37,531 nucleotides of DNA from a bacterium (lineage in GTDB: Bacteria; Bacillota; Clostridia; Lachnospirales; Lachnospiraceae), in NCBI GenBank assembly GCA_022774325.1, contig JALFNN010000112.1, positions 1-37,531 of the forward strand, read 5' to 3'. The notes under the pieces were generated by a model that saw nothing but the letters and a program-made list of their open reading frames with translations, did no database searches and was not told where the DNA came from. Shown piece by piece: positions 37,328 through 37,531 of the stretch (the first letter of the stretch is position 1; every line of letters begins with the position of its first letter). Made by a program: the position numbers and the translations under genes.

Positions 37328-37531
37328 TTATGCAGAGAATTTCTGCTTTTCCAATCCATGTATCCAGTCGGATTTGAAATAATATACCGTAAATACAATA
37401 GAACTTAAGGTCCAGGTGATCGGGTAGGCCCAGAACACAACATTGATCACCGGGATAAAATGAACCGCAATGCTGATGTAGCTGACACGGATCAGGCACC
37501 AGCAGATCATCATGACCAGCATCGGAACCGT
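37328..37531 (-). CDS. MATE family transporter, C-terminal fragment (continues beyond window)
   Basis: The frame is open at the right edge of the window and ends at 37328. The visible 67 residues hold two hydrophobic helices with CWCLIRVSYISI and FWAYPITWTLSS, then YYFKSDWIHGLEK, matching the C-terminal end of MATE-type multidrug transporters. The start codon lies outside. It is transcribed toward the M42 gene, 76 bases away. Assignment rests on a short stretch. Confidence 0.7.
   Translation of the reverse strand, partial: TVPMLVMMICWCLIRVSYISIAVHFIPVINVVFWAYPITWTLSSIVFTVYYFKSDWIHGLEKQKFSA

Overview
The window looks like chromosomal DNA of a Clostridia-class Firmicute, most likely a gut Lachnospiraceae. 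This is inferred from gene order (comEC-holA-lepA-hemW-hrcA-grpE-dnaK-dnaJ and cysE-cysS-mrnC-rlmB-sigH), AGGAGG-type ribosome binding sites, TTGACA/TATAAT promoters, a Cys T-box leader, a CIRCE operator, tRNA genes without encoded CCA, and a DUF6465 protein. No prophage, insertion sequence, CRISPR array or rRNA was seen. Both ends cut genes (comEC on the left, a MATE transporter on the right).

Layout. 1-5.7 kb: 3' part of comEC, holA, lepA and hemW, closely packed. 5.7-10.9 kb: heat-shock operon hrcA-grpE-dnaK-dnaJ behind a sigma-A promoter and a perfect CIRCE. 10.9-11.8 kb: a 37-residue membrane protein gene on the minus strand, convergent with dnaJ and divergent from a DUF6465 gene that ends in a long GCAA-capped hairpin. 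11.9-15.9 kb: iron-dependent alcohol dehydrogenase, MATE transporter, RidA and an Mrp/NBP35-type Fe-S carrier. 16.0-20.65 kb: a DNA-repair block with a radical SAM protein carrying a helix-hairpin-helix, its DUF4130 partner, and a Rad3/DinG-type Fe-S helicase with an N-terminal PD-(D/E)XK-like nuclease region. The first two sit behind a promoter whose start region carries a perfect LexA-box dyad, GAACAAATGTTC.

20.65-28.0 kb: a LysR regulator divergent from a Lit-type (DUF1461/TIGR01906) lipoprotein transacylase, then purL (clade II FGAM synthase) and NADP-type gdhA. 28.1-28.4 kb: tRNA-Val(TAC) and tRNA-Met(CAT) on the minus strand with a near-consensus promoter. 28.5-30.8 kb: an acidic two-helix membrane protein, ispF with an unusual Cys-rich tail, and an Eis-like GNAT. 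30.8-35.2 kb: a cysteine T-box leader reading TGC, then cysE-cysS-mrnC-rlmB-sigH, so cysteine supply may influence sigma-H expression. 35.2-37.5 kb: tRNA-Thr(GGT) on the minus strand, a YczE-like membrane protein, a minus-strand M42 aminopeptidase and the C-terminus of a MATE transporter.

Most of the window is core housekeeping. The most interesting element is the apparently SOS-controlled radical SAM/DUF4130 pair followed by the nuclease-helicase: the families are known by name, but I know of no assigned biochemical function for the pair. Next are the 37-residue membrane protein with its palindromic shared gene end, and the Cys-tailed IspF.
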